From positions 40,167,452 to 40,231,451 of the forward strand of contig JAPTYO010000002.1 in the NCBI GenBank assembly GCA_036873135.1: DNA of 64,000 nt. The letters run 5' to 3'. Origin of the DNA: Clarkia xantiana subsp. parviflora. Taxonomy: Eukaryota > Streptophyta > Magnoliopsida > Myrtales > Onagraceae. Shown piece by piece: positions 23,402-35,389 of this stretch. The number at the start of each line of letters is the position of its first letter. Positions within the stretch are counted from its first letter, which is position 1. The notes beneath the pieces were generated by a model that ran no database searches, was not told the DNA's origin, and saw only the letters and a list, made by a program, of their open reading frames with translations. The position numbers and the translations under genes are program-made.

Positions 23402-24706
23402 TTGACTGTTAGTGGTTCCGTGCTGGATCTTGCATCTGTCCTAAAACTGATCGAGATTGAAGAAGCTCGATTGGCATCAGTGTCGAAAGATGCAAAGGTG
23501 TCGGGACAAGCTGGGCAGAGGAAGAGGAAAAAAGGGGAAATGGGAAAGAAACAACAAGTTGTCGACAGTAAAACATTGTCTAAACCTAAACAGGGCAGTC
23601 TCAGATTAAAATCCGAGATAGTCAGCGGGAACTCCAGCCCATGCCGTATAGGCGATGGTGCAGGGTCTAGAAAATCGTACCCTAAAAAGGTACGCGATGT
23701 TGGTTATGTTATGGAAGCTTTAGTTTCCTCAACTGTCATCTTAACTGACTCAAATCCTTCTTGGATTCTTGATTCTGGCACAACAGACCACATAGCCAAT
23801 GGAAAAGGACTATTTGCCAAGTTTAGACGATTGCCGAAGGATTCCAAGAGGATATACATTGGCGACAACTCACAAGTTGAAGTCATGTGGGGAACTGCAA
23901 ATTTTCTATGAGCAATGACAGAACCAGACTTCTTAAAAATGTCCTTTTTGCTCCAAGAATCCGTAGGAATGTTGTTTCTGTTTTCGCTCTTATGAATAAT
24001 AACTTTGTTTTATCATTTGAGAAGACCCTTGTTCGAATAAATAGAGGCAACGTCTTATATGGACATGCATTTTCCTCTAATGGTCTCATTATCATGGATT
24101 TGAATGGTAGTATAAATTCGAATAGAATGTATGCAATATCCTCCAGGGAAGCAGGGACTGACGCGGCCGGATGGCATGCGAGGCTCGGGCATATAAGCTA
24201 TGACAGGGTTCAATCGTTAGCTCGACGAGGGGTCTTACCCGGAACCAGCAATGTAGTTAAACACACTTGCCATGACTGTCTTGCTGGAAAGTCCACCTAT
24301 AGGCCATTTGGCGAAGCATAACGAGCCGAGTACCCATTTCAACTGATTCATTCTGACGTATGTGGGCTAATGAATGTTACCGCTAGGGGTGGCAAACGAT
24401 ACTTCGTAAATTTCATTGACGACTTTACCCGTTATGGATTTACTCATTTGATTACTTGCAAATCTGAGGCTATAGATTGTTTTATAAGTTTTCTAAAGCT
24501 CGTAGAGAATCAGCAGGAGCGAAAGGTGAAAACCCTACGCACTGATAGAGGTGGAGAATATCTCTCTAATGAGTTTAATAATTTGTGCAAAGAAAGGGGG
24601 ATTTCCCGTCAAACGACAATCCCAAATACACCGCAACAAAATGGTGTGGCTGAACGTCGTAATCGAACACTCCTGGACATGGTCAAAACTATGATGTCGC
24701 AGGCAC
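23402..24706 (+). pseudogene. R4 protease and integrase N-terminal part
   Basis: 23402-23911 contains the aspartic protease motif WILDSGTTDHI. A frame change at about 23890 leads to 24321, with the GAG-pre-integrase domain (WHARLGHISYDRVQSLARRG, then HTCHDC). TAA at 24319 interrupts. The integrase core follows in the same frame, with HSDVCG, RTDRGGEY and GVAERRN as the D-D-E residues. The frame is then cut at codon level by R5 at 24706. Confidence 0.85.
24702..24706 (+). repeat. R5 target-site duplication, left
   Basis: GGCAC, repeated at 43212-43216. Confidence 0.95.
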
Positions 24707-25365
24707 TGTTAGATATCTGTCCAATTCGGGTTTGTATTTACATTTCGGGCCTCGTAAAATATCCCAAAACCCGTAAAAAACCCTTTCGCGGACACCCAAG
24801 TCTAAAACGGTCCGGGATACGCGCAATTCCCGTGCCGAAGGACTTCCGGATTTCCCTAAGGCGATCCGGAGGTCCGGATTACCGTTTTTCTCCGTGCTCA
24901 TCCCGATTATTTATGCCAATTGCGAGAAGTCGGTGCATGCATAGTCCACCTTAATGACGGTATACGTATTCCTACATACCGACATCAAGCCATTCAAAAC
25001 TGGGCACGACCCTTAGGTTCCCTATAAATAGGAGCATAGGTCTCCCATTCTAAACAACTCCCTCACTTTTGGACTTGAAATGCTCTGACTTCTCTCTAAG
25101 GCTTTCTCTCTCTAGAAGTTCTAACTTGAGCGTTGGAGTGGGCCCAACCAGCATTCCCCCCTCCCACGCTGGTTACTGCCCCTCGTCCAGGACCCGAAGA
25201 TCAAGAGCTCAAGATCGAGGATTGGGAGTTTAGCTCGGTGATTGTGTATTAAGGATTTCGGCGTTCCCGTCCTTATACACACATCTCGAGCCCGATCGTG
25301 AAGGAAGAAGCCTGTTCGTGAAGAAAAAAGCCTGAAGCTGCCCAGGAGACGAAGCGAACACAACA
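24707..25365 (+). repeat. R5 5' LTR
   Basis: 659 bp. TATAAATA at 25023-25030, and the R/U5 motif (GAGCGTTGGAGTGGGC) further on. The 3' copy has an extra segment near 42690-42730 that is absent here. Confidence 0.9.
25023..25030 (+). promoter_or_regulatory. R5 5' LTR TATA box
   Basis: TATAAATA about 100 bases before the R/U5 motif; the same at 42868-42875 in the 3' LTR. Confidence 0.6.
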
Positions 25366-25374
25366 TTTGGCGCC
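25366..25374 (+). other. R5 primer-binding site, split by R6
   Basis: TTTGGCGCC directly after the LTR. The remainder (GTCAGTGTG...) continues at 36042 on the other side of R6. Confidence 0.8.
25370..25374 (+). repeat. R6 target-site duplication, left
   Basis: GCGCC, repeated at 36037-36041. It is part of the R5 primer-binding site. Confidence 0.95.
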
Positions 25375-26031
25375 TGATGGATTTCGATGTAGCCGTTAGA
25401 CCTATTAACGATGAGTAAACGGTGAAGTAGGCCCACTGGGTCCCAAAAGAGGCCTAGTGGACCAATATGAGGGGTCCCGACAAGGTCGGTCCCGACATAT
25501 GAGCTGGACGCTCCCGATGAAATGCCTTTGAGTAGGCCCCGATGAAATGCCTTTGAGTAGGCCCCGATGTTGAATCCCTGAGGATGTTGGCCCTGTCCCG
25601 ATGACGAGGGGCCCCGAGCGGTGACCAAAGGAGATAACTCTGGAGTCCCCGACATCCGTCGGGACTTGCCACCAGAGGATGAGGCCGAGAAACACGCCCA
25701 CTATCAGCGTAGTGGGGAAGTGGCCTGAAAAGACGGAACGTGGGCAAGTGGCCGAGATTAATGGAACGTGGGCTAACTACCCCTGGCAGTTATCTCAACA
25801 GGTAACTGGGGTAACTCCTCCCCTATATAAAGGAAGGAATTACCTCAGGACACACACACACATTGACATACTCATATACACTGATACTTGCCTACATCGA
25901 GATACTCATTTAAGCATCGGAGAGGGATTCTGGGTCACCGCCCGGTCTATCCCTTTTTTGCAGGATTACTTGGAGCAAAGGAGTTCAGACTTCCGTCAAG
26001 AACGTGCCAGAGTTCCAACCGTGATCCAACA
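25375..26031 (+). repeat. R6 5' LTR
   Basis: 657 bp with TATATAA at 25824-25830 and the motif GCATCGGAGAGGGATTC...TTGCAGG. A 27-bp piece (CCGATGAAATGCCTTTGAGT and following) is duplicated here but single in the 3' LTR. Confidence 0.95.
25824..25830 (+). promoter_or_regulatory. R6 5' LTR TATA box
   Basis: TATATAA in CCCTATATAAAGG; the same in the 3' LTR at 35829-35836. Confidence 0.65.
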
Positions 26032-26050
26032 TTGGCGCCGTCTGTGGGAA
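26032..26050 (+). other. R6 primer-binding site
   Basis: TTGGCGCCGTCTGTGGGAA directly after the 5' LTR, similar to those of R1 and R5. Confidence 0.8.
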
Positions 26051-26086
26051 TCGTAACAAAAAGCAAAGATAGCTTCTACCCGATCG

Positions 26087-27690
26087 ATGGCTGGCAAGCA
26101 AAAGAAGAAGCAAGGGCAATCCGGCGGTTCCTGCCATCCTGCTGGAACTCTGAATTCGGGGCTGCCGGAGCGCAGTGTTGATCGGAATGATCCTCCCCTG
26201 CTGGTTCCCAAACAGGGGGGCATCTTGACGGTCACAAGGATTCCGTTCGAAACTCGTTGGAGGACAGGGAAGAGATCCCGAGGAGGGACCATGATGCTCC
26301 TACAAAGGTGGACTTGGCGAAGGCTGTGATGGATGCCATGCCGATATTCCTAGAGACTATGGAGGCTCTCCTGAACCGATGAGAGGCTGCCAAGAAGAAG
26401 GAGGAAGAGTTGCCTCCGCTTCCGCCAAGGGAGAATCGGAACAGGCAGGAGGTCCAATCCGAGCACCAGGACAAGGGCAAGGAGCCCGCTCAGTCGGAGT
26501 AGTTCGTGATTGATGGGCCTGGACCGGTGCAACATAGGACCATCCCTCTTAGTGGTCCTATCACCCCCGACCAGGTGGTGAAAATCGTGAACATCTGTAT
26601 GGAGGACCAGAAGAAGATGATGTCGGAGCTGAGGGATCGATCCACTCATCCCTTTGTTCCCCGATTGCTGGACACCATTGTCCCGCCAGGACTTGGTATC
26701 CAGACCATCAAGGAGTATGATGGCAAAGGAGATCCAGTTCGCCATGTCCAGAAGCATGTTATGGCTTGTCTAGGCAGAGCCAAGGATGATGATACAGTGT
26801 GCGTTCTGTTCCCGACCACACTTGGTGAGAGAGCCCTGACGTGGTTCTTCAGCCTTCCTCCAGGGTGCATCTCCACCTGGACCCAGATGCATGACCGTTT
26901 CATCCAGCAGTACCAGGGCCGTCGGCGTCTCCTGAAAAGCGCGAGGTCCCTGGCTGAGGTGGTACAGAGGCCCGATGAGTCGCTGGCGCATTATTACCAG
27001 AGGTACACTGCCAGCGTGGCCGAGGTTGATGAGGAGATGTCAGAGGGAGAGACCATCCGCACCTTCATTCGGAACCTGACAGCACCATATGGTTCCGACC
27101 TGATGCACAGCGTGGCTGAGAAGGCTGTGTGGAACATGGAGGCGCTGTAGAAAAGGGTGAAGCAGCAAATCGACGTATAGGAGTCGAAGATAGCTTCCGG
27201 AGAGCTCAATCCTCCGAAATCGAACAAGGGGAAGCAGTCGTCCAAGCCATTGGACGATCGCAGGAGGAAGGATAAACCCGAGAGCAGTCGGGGTCGAGGC
27301 CGCTTTGATCGGAGGGAGGACAAGCATCCCTCGAAGTCGGACAAGCGGGAGGACCGTTACACTCCTCTCATTTGCTCCACGGGTGCTGTGTTGGCGGTGA
27401 TGGATCGACGGAGTATCACCAGGTACCCCCTGAAGAAGGATGGAGAGTTCATGGGAGCCCGCACCAATCGTTATTGTCGTTTCCATCGCGCCAGCGGTCA
27501 CGACACTAACCTCTGTCGGGAGTTGAAGAAGGAGATTGAGAAGCTGATCCAGAAGGGGAAGCTCAAGGAATTTTTGGCTGGGCGACGGAGCCGATCCCGT
27601 TCCCGGTCCCGATAGCGGTCTCGTTCCCGATCCCGCGATCGGTCCCCGAAGAAGAAGAAGTCCGAGTCTTCTGATACCCGCTAGGAGAAG
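26087..27690 (+). pseudogene. R6 gag
   Basis: ATG at 26087 (MAGKQKKKQGQSGG). The frame shifts near 26235 and then stays the same through gag and pol. The retrotransposon gag domain is at about 26700-27000 (ALTWFFSLPPGCISTW, RFIQQYQGRRR, DESLAHYYQRYT). It is followed by a basic region, a CRFHRASGHDTNLC knuckle-like stretch and an Arg-Ser-rich tail. In-frame stops: TGA 26380, TAG 26500, TAG 27148, TAG 27178, TAG 27613, TAG 27682. Most read as C-to-T changes of CAG or CGA codons. Gag would build the particle; this copy cannot make it whole. Confidence 0.9.
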
Positions 27691-27705
27691 CGGGGAACCA
27701 TTAAT

Positions 27706-30700
27706 GTGATCCATGGGGGATTTGCGGCAGGAGGTGATACCACGGCATCTCGAGAGGTCTATGCTTCTCGAATTCCTGTTGCTGTGGTGGTAGGCAATAG
27801 GGCCCGATCTTGGACCCCGAAGGAAGAGATGGTGATTTCCTTCTCAGCGGAGGACCTGATAGGTGTGGAGACCCCGCACGATGATGCTTTGGTGGTGACC
27901 CTGAACGTGGATGGGTACGAGATGAAGCGAATCTTGATTGATGGAGGGAGCTCCTCCGATATTTTGTTCATGGATGCACTGGAAGCCATGGGAAAAACCA
28001 AGAAGGATTTGAAGCATGCGGACTTCCCGATGGTCGGATTTTCTGGCTCTACCTCTTACCCGGTGGGGATGATTACCTTACCGGTTGAGTTCGGTAGTGG
28101 TTGGAAGTCGGAGAAGAGGGACGTGGAGTTCGTGGTGGTCGAGACTGCGAGGACTTACAATGCAATCATCGGGAGGACCACCATCAACCCGATGGGGGCA
28201 ATTGCCTCAACTGTCCATCAGAAGATGAAGTTTCCGACCGACCACGGAGTCGGGGAGGTCAGGGGCGATCAGGTAGCCTCCAGGAAGTGCTATGTCAATG
28301 CCACTCGAAGGAAGAATTGGGAGGCTATGACTATTTTCCAGACTGATGCTGATCCCAGAGAGGAGTTTGGGCGCCCCGCCCCGATGGAGGATTTGAAGGA
28401 GGTCGAGATTGATGGACCTCAGAGGAAGTTGAAGATCGGGTCCGCTCTGTCTGAGGAGAAGGCCCAAGAACTGATTGATTTGTTGAAGGAGTTCAAGGAG
28501 CTGTTTGCCTGGTCCCCGAGTGACATGCCAGGAATCAGTCCCGATGTGGATACTCATGAGCTGAAGATTGACCCCGCGATCAAGCCGATTGCACAGAGAA
28601 GGCGCCCGATGGGTGCCGACAAGAAGATCGCGATTCAGCAAGAGGTGGGCAGGTTGCTCGATGCTGGATTTATTAAGGAGCTCCGATTCCAGACCTGGGT
28701 CGCCAACCCAGTCCTGGTGAAGAAGAGAAATGGCAAGTGGCGGATGTGTGTTGATATCTGCGACCTGAACAAAGCATGCCCGAAGGATTGCTATCCGCTC
28801 CCGAGGATCGACCAGCTGGTGGATGCCACATCGGGACATGAGTTGCTGAGCTTTGTGGATGCCTACTAAGGCTACAATCAGATCAAGATGTCCAAGGAGG
28901 ATGCACCCCACACCGCTTTTTATGCTGATAGCGACATCTATCACTACGATGTCATGCCCTTTGGACTGATCAATTCCGGTGCAACTTATCAGAGGATGGT
29001 GAACAAGCTGTTCGGGGATATGCTGGGGAAAATGATGGAGGCCTATGTGGACGATATGCTGGTGAAGTCCCGACAGGCCGAGGATCATGTTCACAACTTG
29101 GCCACGGCGTTTGAGCGGATGAGGCTTCATCAAGTTCGCTTGAACCCGACCAAGTGTGCCTTCGGAGTGCACTCAGGGAAGTTTCTGGGCTTCATGGTGA
29201 GCCAGAGGGGAATCGAGGTGAATCCTGAGAAGCTGAAGGCGATCGAGGATATGAAGTCCCCGACGAACCATCGGGAGGTGCAGGTGCTGAATGGCCGATT
29301 GGCCGCGATGAATCGCTTCTTGTCCAAGGCAAGCGACCAAACCATGCCGTTCATTGAAGTTCTGAGGGCCAACAAGAAGTTTGAGTGGACTGCCAAGTGC
29401 GAAGAGGCGTTCCAGGCACTCAAGCAGCACCTCCGCACCCTCCCGCCGTTGGCGAAGCCCATTCCAGGCGAGCCACTCTATCTGTATTTGGCTGTTTCTG
29501 AATTTGCTGTTAGCTCTGTCTTAGTGAAAGTCGTAGAGGGTAACCAAGTCCCCGTCTATTATGTAAGCAAGGCACTCGCCAAGTCTGAAATGAATTATCC
29601 CGCCGTTGAGAAGTATCTTTATGCGTTGATTGTTACTGCTCGGAAGCTGAGACCTTACTTCCATGCGCATGAGATTACTGTTTTGACGAATCAGCCCTTG
29701 AAACATTTTTTGAACCGACCTGATGCGTCGGGGAGATTAGTAAAATGGGCAGTCGAGCTTAGTGAGTTCCGCATTCACTTTGCTCCGAGAACGGCTATTA
29801 AGGGCCAGGCGTTGGCGGATTTCATAGCAGAGTCTACAGCCCCCGATCTAGAAGAAGCGGGCCCTGTAGAGGGGGCAACCATGGAAGTCCCGATGGCAGA
29901 GCAGTCAGAACAGCCCGATGACGAAGACACTTGGGAGATGTATACCGATGACTCCTCAAATTCAGAAGGATCGGGAGCAGGGTTCGTACTGATACCGCCA
30001 GGTGGAGGCGAGCCCCTTCGATATGCCTTGGCCTTGACGTTTAGGGCCACCAACAATGAATCTGAATATGAGGCTCTCATCACCGGCCTCAAGATTTCCA
30101 AAGGAACGGGAGTTGGTCACTTAAAGGTAAAGTGTGATGCTAGCCTGATTGTGAACCAAGTCCAGGGGCGATATGAAGCAAAGAGCCCGATGATGAAAAA
30201 GTACCTTCTTGAGGTGCAAACCTTGAAGGAGAGTTTCAAGAGCTTCGATATTGAGGCGATCCGAGGGAGGATAATGTGGAAGCAGATGCCTTGAGCAAGT
30301 TCGCCTTGGGGGCACCCCTCGATGAAAGTCTGAAGGTGCACTTCTTGGAGAAGGTGATCCTGTCAGCCGCCGATCAATCGGAGGTATGTGCCATCGAGAC
30401 CGGATCGGAGGAGCCCACTTGGATGACCCCGATAGCCGCGTACTTGACTATGGGGGCAGTCCCCGATGATGAAGTAGCAGCATGCAAATTACGCCGAATC
30501 GCGGTCAATTATGTGATGGTGGACAATCAGCTGTATAAAAAGGGGTATTCAACTCCTTCAACTCCTTACTTGAAATGTGTGGCTGAGCCCGATACAGATC
30601 GGATCCTTAGGGAGGTGCACGAAGGATACTCGGCTTGTCATGAAGGTGCCCGATCCGTCGTGAGGAAAGTGTTGAACCTTGGCTATTGCTGGCCCTCGAA

Positions 30701-31658
30701 CAAGAAGGCAACGATGCTAGTCCGATCCTGTGACGCTTGCCAGAGGTACGCCCCGAATATTGTGGCTCCAGCTGCCGATCTGACGTCCATCAAGAGTGCT
30801 TGGCCCTTCGCGCAATGGGGAATCGATTTGGTGGGACCCCTTCCAGTCGCAAAAGGTCAGTGCCGATATTTGATTGTGGCTATTGATTATTTTTCGAAGT
30901 GGATAGAAGCTAAGTCATTGGCCAAGACAACGGGGAATCATATCCTCAAATTCCTCCAGACCCATATTATATCCAGATATGGGATCCCTAAGGTGTTGAT
31001 CAGTGATAACGGCCCTCCGTTTAACGGGGTCCAGTGGAAGGAGTACCTGGAGGAACTGAAAATTGAGCATCGGACAGCCTATGTCCATCATGCTCAGACC
31101 AATGGACAGGTGGAGTCAACCAACAAGATCGTGATGGATGGCCTGAAGAAGAGGGTCCATGCCTTGAAGGGCAAATGGCTGGACGAGCTGGAAAATGTGC
31201 TTTGGGCTGTTAGAACAACACCCAAACGATCGACTGGGGAGACTCCGTTTGGCCTTGTTTATGGCACGGAAGCAGTTGCTCCCGTTGAAATAGCTGTGGC
31301 ATCCCATCAGACGAGGTATTATGAACCTCTGTCGAATGATGAAATGAGGCGTCTGGACTTGGACTTGGTCGAAGAGAAGAGGCGGAATGCCGAGGAGGCC
31401 CAGGCTCGGATGCGCTTGGCAACGGCCCGATATTACAATCGGCGAGTCAAGTCTCGACAGTTCTTTGTCGGGGAACTGGTCTGGCGTCGGAACGAATTTA
31501 CCCTTTTGGATCGGATCAACAAGATGTCACCAAAATGGGAAGGACCTTATAAGGTCGTGGGGATGCCAGCTCGAAATACGTATAAGTTGGAAGACTTCGA
31601 TGGCAATGTGTTGAAGCATTCTTTTAGTGGTGAACACTTGAAGAAATGTCATGCCTGA
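27706..31658 (+). pseudogene. R6 pol: protease, RT, two RNase H domains, integrase
   Basis: Protease: ILIDGGSSSDIL near 27940. RT: WRMCVDICDLN, then FVDAY followed by a TAA at 28867 where relatives have Gln, MPFGLINSGATYQRMVN, and the catalytic YVDD at 29044-29055. RNase H: YLAVSEFAVSSVLV, VYYVSKAL. Second RNase H: MYTDDSSNSEGSGAG, NNESEYEAL, KCDASLIVNQV (about 29940-30160). A one-base loss near 30262 shifts the frame, and the rest (ADALSKF...) is open to 31658. Integrase zinc ligands H/H/C/C (HEGYSACHEG, CDACQ) and catalytic D-D-E (WGIDLVGP, ISDNGPPF, GQVES) are all present. Nearly complete, with one stop and one frameshift. Confidence 0.93.
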
Positions 31659-31756
31659 TATTAGTCTCCTTTAGTGGTGCAAGTTGTTTATCGTTTTGAT
31701 TTGATTTTGAGCCATCAATGAATAAAGAGGTTGCTTCCAATCAGATTGTTCTTAGA

Positions 31757-31920
31757 TAAATCGCCTTAAGTGGTGTGGTTAAATCGCCTTAAGTGGTGTG
31801 GTTAAATCGCCTTAAGTGGTGTGGTTAAATCGCCTTATGTGGTGTGGTTAAATCGCCTTAAGTGGTGTGGTTAAATCGCCTTAAGTGGTGTGGTTAAATC
31901 GCCTTAAGTGGTGCAACGAT
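31757..31920 (+). repeat. R6 23-bp tandem repeat downstream of pol
   Basis: Seven copies of AAATCGCCTTAAGTGGTGTG plus GTT. A related single word, CTCCTTTAGTGGTGCAAG, sits at 31666. Tandem repeats after pol are known in Tat/Ogre elements. Confidence 0.95.
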
Positions 31921-32005
31921 AATCGGAACCAAAATAGATTGATATTATAAAGGCCTGAAGGTTCACGACAAGAGAAGGAAATTACAAGGATTCAAAAATA
32001 AAGCG

Positions 32006-34890
32006 TTAAGTTTGGTCCTTGGCAGCATCGAGGAGAGCAGAGTCCACGAGGTCCGTGGCAGAAGGCTCCGCGATCGGAGGATCGGATCCCGGAAGATTGG
32101 CCGAGGGAGGATCGGAACCTTGGAGGTCAGGGTCGATTGTCGGGGGATCAGCTGTCGGGAGGTCTGTACTTGGAGGCTCCACCGTGCCTTCAGCACCCGC
32201 AATTCCCTCGGGGGTGTTGACCTCATCACTCTCCTCCGAAAGGATGAAATACCTCTCCGCGAAGGGGGCGAGAGTCTGAGACTTGGTGAAGTCAATGGCA
32301 TTGCCATACTCCAGATGGAGTTCCTCAACAGCATTGAGCAAGGTGGTCTCCATATCCGCGTTACAGAACCTCACCGCGTCCACCTTGAAATCCTCGGAGC
32401 CCCGGTAATCCTCTCGACCCTTGGCCTCAGCCTCAGCCAGCTTGGTGGGAAACTCAGCGATTTCCCGCTCCATCTGTTTGGAACGATTGGTGAGAAGGAC
32501 CTTCTCAGCCTCCAGTCCCGCCTTGACGTCCTCAAGAGCCTTCTTTTCCAGGACGAGCCTGTCCCGATCCTCCGCGTGCCTCTGCTGCTCTTCCTTGAGC
32601 TTTTGCTGCACCTGCTTCAGCAACCGCTCGAAGTCGTGGACCTGCCTCAGGAGGTCCCGAGTCTTCTGCCTAACAAGGGCCTGCTCCCTAACCAGCTTGC
32701 CCCTCGACGATTCGGAGGCAGCCAAATCCTCCTCGAGCTTGGCCAAGACCTCGGGGGCCGCCTTGGCTCGCTCCTGCTCAAGGGCCTCCTCCAGGGCCAG
32801 GATGTACCCGAAACAGCGGTGTTGGTCCGCCATTTCCTGTGAAAAAGAAAGGAAGAGGTTAGTACATGAGAATATTTTACCTTATATACTAAGTGTAAAA
32901 ACAGGAAGCCTTACGTGTGGATGTCCTCCAGAACTAAGGAGAGTGGAAGATTTAGAGATGGCGGAACTGAACCTGCCAGCAAGTGCAGACCCAGTTCCGG
33001 TGGTGCATCGCCCCGACGGAGCGGGACCCCTCGCAGTGACTCGATCGGGGTCCAGGGAGCCGCCGCCTGGTCGGGGATGTAGAGCTGATAGAAACTCCCG
33101 TCTAAGGGGAGGGGGGAAGGACAACCTGAGTGTCGGAGGTGCGTGCCTCCGAGCCACCATGAGACCCAGTCGTCCCTTTAGGAGTCAGGCTCAAAACCGG
33201 CGAATGTTGTTGTGTCGGGGAAGATGGAAGCAGCCCTTCGGGAGTCGGCTCCAACGGGGTCTGCCTCACCCCCCGACGACGAATCAGGGCCGGACCTTCG
33301 CTCACCTCCTCGGAAGAATGAGAAACGTCCAGGTCAACCACCCGACGGAACTGACCGTCCATCGGGACATCTTCAGCCCCCGATCCTCTCGGGGCAGGAA
33401 GTGGAAGGAGGGGCTCCCCGACCCGAGCGTCGGAGGGTGGCACCCCCGCTAAAGCTCCAGCTCCCGATTGACCTGCAGCTGAGGACGAGAAGCTTTAGAA
33501 AGATAATCAGGGAGTTGATCGGGATCCTTACACCAAACGACGCGACGAGAGAGATACTGGTCTTTCACGTAATAGTTGTAGTAACCCGCTTTAAGGATGC
33601 GGGGAGTTTCTCCCTGCAGGATGCGGTTGATCCCTTCGATTCTGGCTTTCTTATCGGAGGGGATTAACTCCTCGGGGGAATACGCTTTTTGTATAATCGG
33701 ATGGCTAATCGGAGCTGCTTACCTTCTTCGGGAGTCTGGGTGTTGAAGATCCTCTCCATCTTCTCCACCCAGGCCCGCTTGGCCTCCTCCGCAGATGGAG
33801 GTGCCGATGAGGAAGCGGCCCTCTTCGAGGACTTCCTCTTCCGCGCGGGACGTTGGACGGCATTGGTCTCCGCCTGTTTAAGCATGATATTGGTCAGCAT
33901 TGATACCTTCTTAGCTGCAAAGACGAAAACAAATGTATAATTAGAATATTACCCAAGGAACGACATTGGAGGGGCCGTCGTAAAGTTGACCCCCGGAGGC
34001 AACATCGAGGAGACGGATCCCGGCCAGAACCAGATCCCGCTCCACGATGGAGTTGGCATCGAGGGGAGCGAAGGAATCCCCCCAGCGATAGAGTTGGATG
34101 CAGTGGAGAATTTGAAAATCCTCCGCGGAGTAAGTGTGATAAGCGGGAGGAGGGTCTGCTTCAACCTCCCATCGGGGCCATGGGATGGAACTGTTTCGGA
34201 TGAAGAAGTAATTCTTCTTCCAGCCGCTGTTGTCAGGCCCCGAGTCAGTGATGAGCCCCCAACCTTTGGCGACTTTCCAGGTGTCACCGTTCCAGCTGTA
34301 TCGGGAGAGCTGCGTCTTGCTCCATTTGGGCATCCGCGGGTAGAAGGCACAGACCCCGATATCGTTGCACTTCATTCCATAGAAGGTCCGGAAAAGTCGG
34401 AGGTTGTAGGTCCACTTCTGGCGAAGGCAGAGGACATGGAAGGCGTTCCACACACGGATGGCGTGGGGGGAAAAAGTAGTCCGATGTGTTTTGTAATAAT
34501 CACACATCTCGACTAGATCCCCACAGAAGGGGAATCGGATCCCCGCTGATACTTGCCCAGTGAAGACAAATACCTCCCCTTCCCGGGGACGAGTGACAAC
34601 AGGGTCGCCCGGGATGCGAGGACGAGGATAGGGGTAGCGAGGCTCCTAGGTGGAAGTGATACATCCTTCCCGGAGAGCTTCGTCATAGGCGTTTTCCGAG
34701 ATCTCATTACAACCATAATCAAACTTGAAGGGTTTTCTCCCCCCAGAACTGGATTCACCGTCTGGAAAATAACCATGGCAAGAAAAGGCACAGTTGATTT
34801 TTGGAAAAGTCCGGGCAAGACTGATGGAGATAAAAGAAGAACTATGCTAACAGTTTTTTCGGAATCGGAGGAGGAAATCTTACCAGACAT
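32006..34890 (-). pseudogene. R6 spliced antisense gene (putative gypsy-type transposon protein)
   Basis: Opposite strand to pol. Exon 1 is ATGTCTG (34890-34884) with donor G|GTAAGA. The acceptor TTTTCCAG gives exon 2 from 34761, in frame as MSDGESSSGGRKPFKF. A single TAG at 34648 interrupts it. Exon 2 then holds a domain like the Pfam 'putative gypsy type transposon' family (AGIRFPFCGDLVEM, PHAIRVWNAFHVLC, GWKKNYFFIRN, ending near 33953). A second intron (GTAATA... to a TTTGCAG or CTAAG acceptor) leads to a Lys-rich part (33900-33664) and a Pro/Ser-rich part with frame changes (33600-32880). The last part is a coiled coil of about 270 residues (32833-32006, LEEALEQERAKAAPEVLAK). Function unknown. 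Confidence 0.7.
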
Positions 34891-35376
34891 GCTGAATTGG
34901 GGAAGAAAAGATGATCCTGATGGTCGGATATCCTGGTTGCTGGAGCGCTGATCAGAAATCAGGAAGGAGAGCTTGAGCTTTTTAAGTTGCAGAGGATGAA
35001 GCGGTGAAGGAGAAGTGAATAGTGCCAAGATTTGGTGGTTTTATAGGAGAGAAGATAGCCGAAGAGACGTTTCAATCCAGACCGTTGAAGATGAAACGCT
35101 TCAACCTCAGTCGTTGAGACGCTAGCGACAAAACGGCTAAAAAGTGCTTTTTCAGAAAAAGCAGACTCGGGTACCCAAGCCGTCGCTTCGTCACCCACTG
35201 CATTTAATAGTTGAGTAACCGAGAAATCTTTTCGGATTTGGCGGTTATCCTCGGAATATCGAGGAATCGGGAGGAGAAGATCCGCGTCAGAATATTTTTT
35301 GTAAAGTTAAAAGCCACCGATGCCAATATCGGGAGGTCCGGAGTTGGAAGACACGACGAACTGTAAGTCCCTCATG

Positions 35377-35389
35377 TCTTGGGGGCAAA
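35377..35389 (+). other. R6 polypurine tract
   Basis: TCTTGGGGGCAAA immediately before the 3' LTR, the expected plus-strand priming site. Confidence 0.85.

Noticed and set aside
28207..29172. 321-codon minus-strand frame over the R6 RT
   Set aside because: Mirror of a strongly biased coding strand; RT-RNase H motifs are all on the plus strand.
32012..33452. Long plus-strand frames at 32012-32842 and 32421-33452
   Set aside because: They are the complement of the antisense coiled-coil gene, which has the sensible composition and splice signals.
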